64,000 nt of DNA. It comes from Bugula neritina. Taxonomy: Eukaryota > Bryozoa > Gymnolaemata > Cheilostomatida > Bugulidae. The translations under genes were made by a program, and so were the position numbers. The notes beneath the pieces were generated by a model. The model searched no databases and was not told the origin of the DNA. It was given only the letters and a program-made list of their open reading frames with translations. The stretch lies in the NCBI GenBank assembly GCA_964035545.1, contig OZ037770.1:6312229-6376228 (forward strand), given 5' to 3'. Below, in pieces: positions 61,676 to 64,000 of the stretch. Position 1 is the stretch's first letter. Each line of letters begins with the position of its first letter.

Positions 61676-64000
61676 TTATAAATACTGTCCCATTGAGCTT
61701 GCTTGTCGAATTGGAGTTAAAGATGGGACAGGGAATTTAGGGTGATAAGAACTTGACAGCGAAAACTGAGACTCATTCTGTCGCAGCTTGACCAGTTTGG
61801 CAGCAACTTTCTCCTCTCGCTGTTTTGTTCTAAAATAAGAATCAAATAGTATAATGCAAAGCTTAATATTGATAACGCATTTTGTTAAGTTTGTTACAGC
61901 AAAACCATATTCTAGAGGAGAGATTAAACTGCGGGTTTTGTAAGAACAGCTTAATGCATTGAACCGTCAGTTATATAGTGATACACCATTTAGGTGTAAT
62001 AATATACATAAGGTTAATATTTCTATACTTCAATTTCTTTAGCAATTTTAATAAACTTCCTAATGCAATTTACAGATATTAAAATTATATACAAATTAAA
62101 TAGAAGTAGCAGCAGCCACCAAGAAATCGTCGGGAGAGAAAAAAATGTAAAGTTTATTGTCGCTGCAAACCTTTTAAAAAACAACACTTGGATTATTTAA
62201 ATGGAAAAGTTACATGGTACGGTTAAAAAGCATCCATTTTGCTGCAATTACTCTAATCAATCTATGCAAAATATTAAAAACTTTCTAGTAAAAAATTATG
62301 GTAATGTGAAAAAATAGCTTACCCGATCAGACAAACAGCTCCGATAACCAGGAAAGTAAGCACAGTAAAAACTATGACACCTATTGCTATTGCCCAGTAT
62401 AACAGTGGTCCTAAAAAATCAGCCAATACAAGCAATTTAATTTTGTCAGAAACAATTGTAACAATGATTCACTTTGCATCATTTGCATCGTTGCATCATT
62501 CATTTGTTTACACTTTGTTTACATTTACCCTTATATCTTTAAATATCTATAAATAGTTCATAGCTTTCAATTTCAAGACTTTGTAATATTTCATCTTTCC
62601 ACTAGCAGCCTTTGATACAAAATTTTTCTGGACTCTCTACCCTTTGCCTCAATAAACATTGTCTTTGAAGCTTTTAATTAGTTTTTATATAATGAAGTGT
62701 TTAAAACATATTTATCCAACACTACTATCTGAATATAAATTACAATTCTAACCACCATCACCTTCAGCTAGACCTCCAAAAGAAGCTTCATCTTTGAAAG
62801 TCACTGACGGACCAAGTCTATCAGCAATTCCAGCTCTCAGAGTTGCACTAAAACCTGGAGGTATCTGAGTATGTTTGTATTGAAAAGAAGGTCCTTGATT
62901 CAAATTTGATATTCTAATATCTGACAGACATGTTTTTGGCTTTGGACAGATCTTGAGAAGAAAATATCTTTGAATCTGTAAATACAACCTGGTAAGATAA
63001 TTTCTTTTTGCGTATTAAACGATTTGTGCAGCTTAGTCAACATCTCCATTTGTTTCTTGTTTACAAAATAATTTGTAAATTTTTTTTCTGAACGATTGAT
63101 TGAATTGCTTTACAGCTTTACAGCTTGTATATAAACCATTTAAAACGCAGACAGATATTTGTAATAGAGAAAAGCATTACATTTTTTGATGTCATCTATA
63201 ATTTTTTACAAAACTCATTCTAATTAACAAAAGGTACCAACCTGATTTATTAAACTATTTATATAAGTATGTATTTCATATATTTTAAAATATGCAGTTT
63301 ATCGATGTTTGCCAAACATAGTTTTACATTATGTTATAGTAAAACACTCACACTGTTTGGTATGACATCCCAATAAAAGGTAATATTTGAAGCATCTATT
63401 TTGTACTTTGCATTAATGGGTTGTGCCGGGGCTAAAAAAACACAACGTTTTAAAGCTGCTTTCTATATGCATCTGAAATTAAATTCTGTATTATGTTAGC
63501 CATGAGTCTTGTTATTTATAAGTATCATCTATAGATAACATTATATTTTAACAAGGCTTGCATTCTTTCATAAAATCGTCTTCTTTTTACTTGTCACTTA
63601 AACTTAGACACACCCACAAACGTAGAATACAAGTATTCAGAACAGACGTGATGTTTCAGGTAATAAGCTATAAGTAAGTAATAGTTTTTCTGAATACGAA
63701 AATTACAATTGAGCACATGAAAAAGCAAAAATAAAGTTCCGACTAAATTTAACATGCCTACGAATCATGCCAATGCGGAACAGTACAATGAAGTACATAA
63801 AATAACAATAAAATAGCATTCAGTGAGTAAGTGCTTTAACAAACAAAATGAAAAAGAAACATTTTGTTAGAAAATTGCTTTCTTACAAGAATGGAAAACG
63901 GAGGTGTATTTGGTTGAGGAAAGTTGTTCTCCATTAATTACAGCTGAGGTCCATGATTCGAAGTAGTAAGTTTTTCCATGAAAAATTTTAAAAAGTTTAA
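61676..64000 (-). CDS. Gene B: FN3-domain single-pass membrane protein (3' part)
   Basis: Exons on the minus strand: about 63886-64000 (continues beyond the window), 63352-63431, 62762-62975, 62323-62410, 61676-61829. The first exon codes the end of an FN3 domain (G-K-T-Y-Y-F-E-S-W-T-S-A-V). Exons two and three code a full FN3 domain with its strand-B Trp (I-T-F-Y-W-D-V) and G-F-S-A-T-L-R-A-G. Exon four codes the membrane segment (AIAIGVIVFTVLTFLVIGAV), exon five a 50-residue cytosolic tail rich in Lys/Arg then Ser/Pro, ending at TAA. The phases of the last four exons agree; the phase of the first donor is uncertain by one base. A relative of gene A by FN3 pattern and layout. Function unknown. 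Confidence 0.75.

Overview
The window is animal nuclear DNA. It is AT-rich, genes are split by short introns with canonical GT..AG borders, there are no operons, and much of it is transposable elements, microsatellites and minisatellites. A recent mitochondrial insertion at about 35.82-36.66 kb reads without interruption only if TGA is Trp and AGA/AGG are Ser. If that insert came from the host, this argues for an invertebrate bilaterian using the invertebrate mitochondrial code, and against cnidarian, sponge, tunicate or vertebrate. I cannot name the species.

Host genes. Three single-pass membrane protein genes can be rebuilt exon by exon. Gene A (+, 2546-5220; 5' part possibly missing) has fibronectin type III (FN3)-like domains, one membrane segment and a very basic tail. 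Gene B (-, 61676 to the right edge; partial) also has FN3 domains, a membrane segment and a cytoplasmic tail. Gene C (+, 30643-47289; 15 exons, 786 residues when spliced) has a signal peptide, NHL-type beta-propeller repeats, a Sushi domain, IPT/TIG domains like those of plexins, a membrane segment and a plexin-like juxtamembrane tail that ends after about 20 residues. It carries one in-frame TAG in exon 4. Genes C and B are tail to tail.

Mobile DNA. 1-2290: an internally deleted Ty3/gypsy copy (E1). 6.94-15.68 kb: a region bounded by short inverted repeats and two degenerate AACGTT arrays, with a 65-bp minisatellite inside. 16.0-19.3 kb: a decayed Bel/Pao-type gag on the minus strand followed by unassigned ORFs and no polymerase. 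21.5-25.2 kb: a TATTACAGT-type repeat field split by an unknown 1-kb block and by a solo LTR. 33.88-42.05 kb: a nearly full-length but dead Ty3/gypsy element (E2) with two LTRs, lying antisense in intron 4 of gene C and itself carrying the mitochondrial atp6-trnF-nd3 fragment. 47.5-60.2 kb: a nest of Ty3/gypsy pieces. E4 is a 3' fragment (-), fused to E5, a 3' fragment (+). E3 follows (-) with gag, pol and an extra zinc-finger ORF. The gag of E3 holds two copies of a 750-bp inverted-repeat transposon and its 5' LTR holds another insertion.

Overall this looks like a cluster of adhesion or receptor type membrane proteins whose introns and intergenic spaces have filled with retroelements. The points most worth following are the plexin-like protein with an NHL propeller, the mitochondrial DNA inside a retrotransposon, the accessory ORF of E3, and the AACGTT-bounded 8.7-kb unit.
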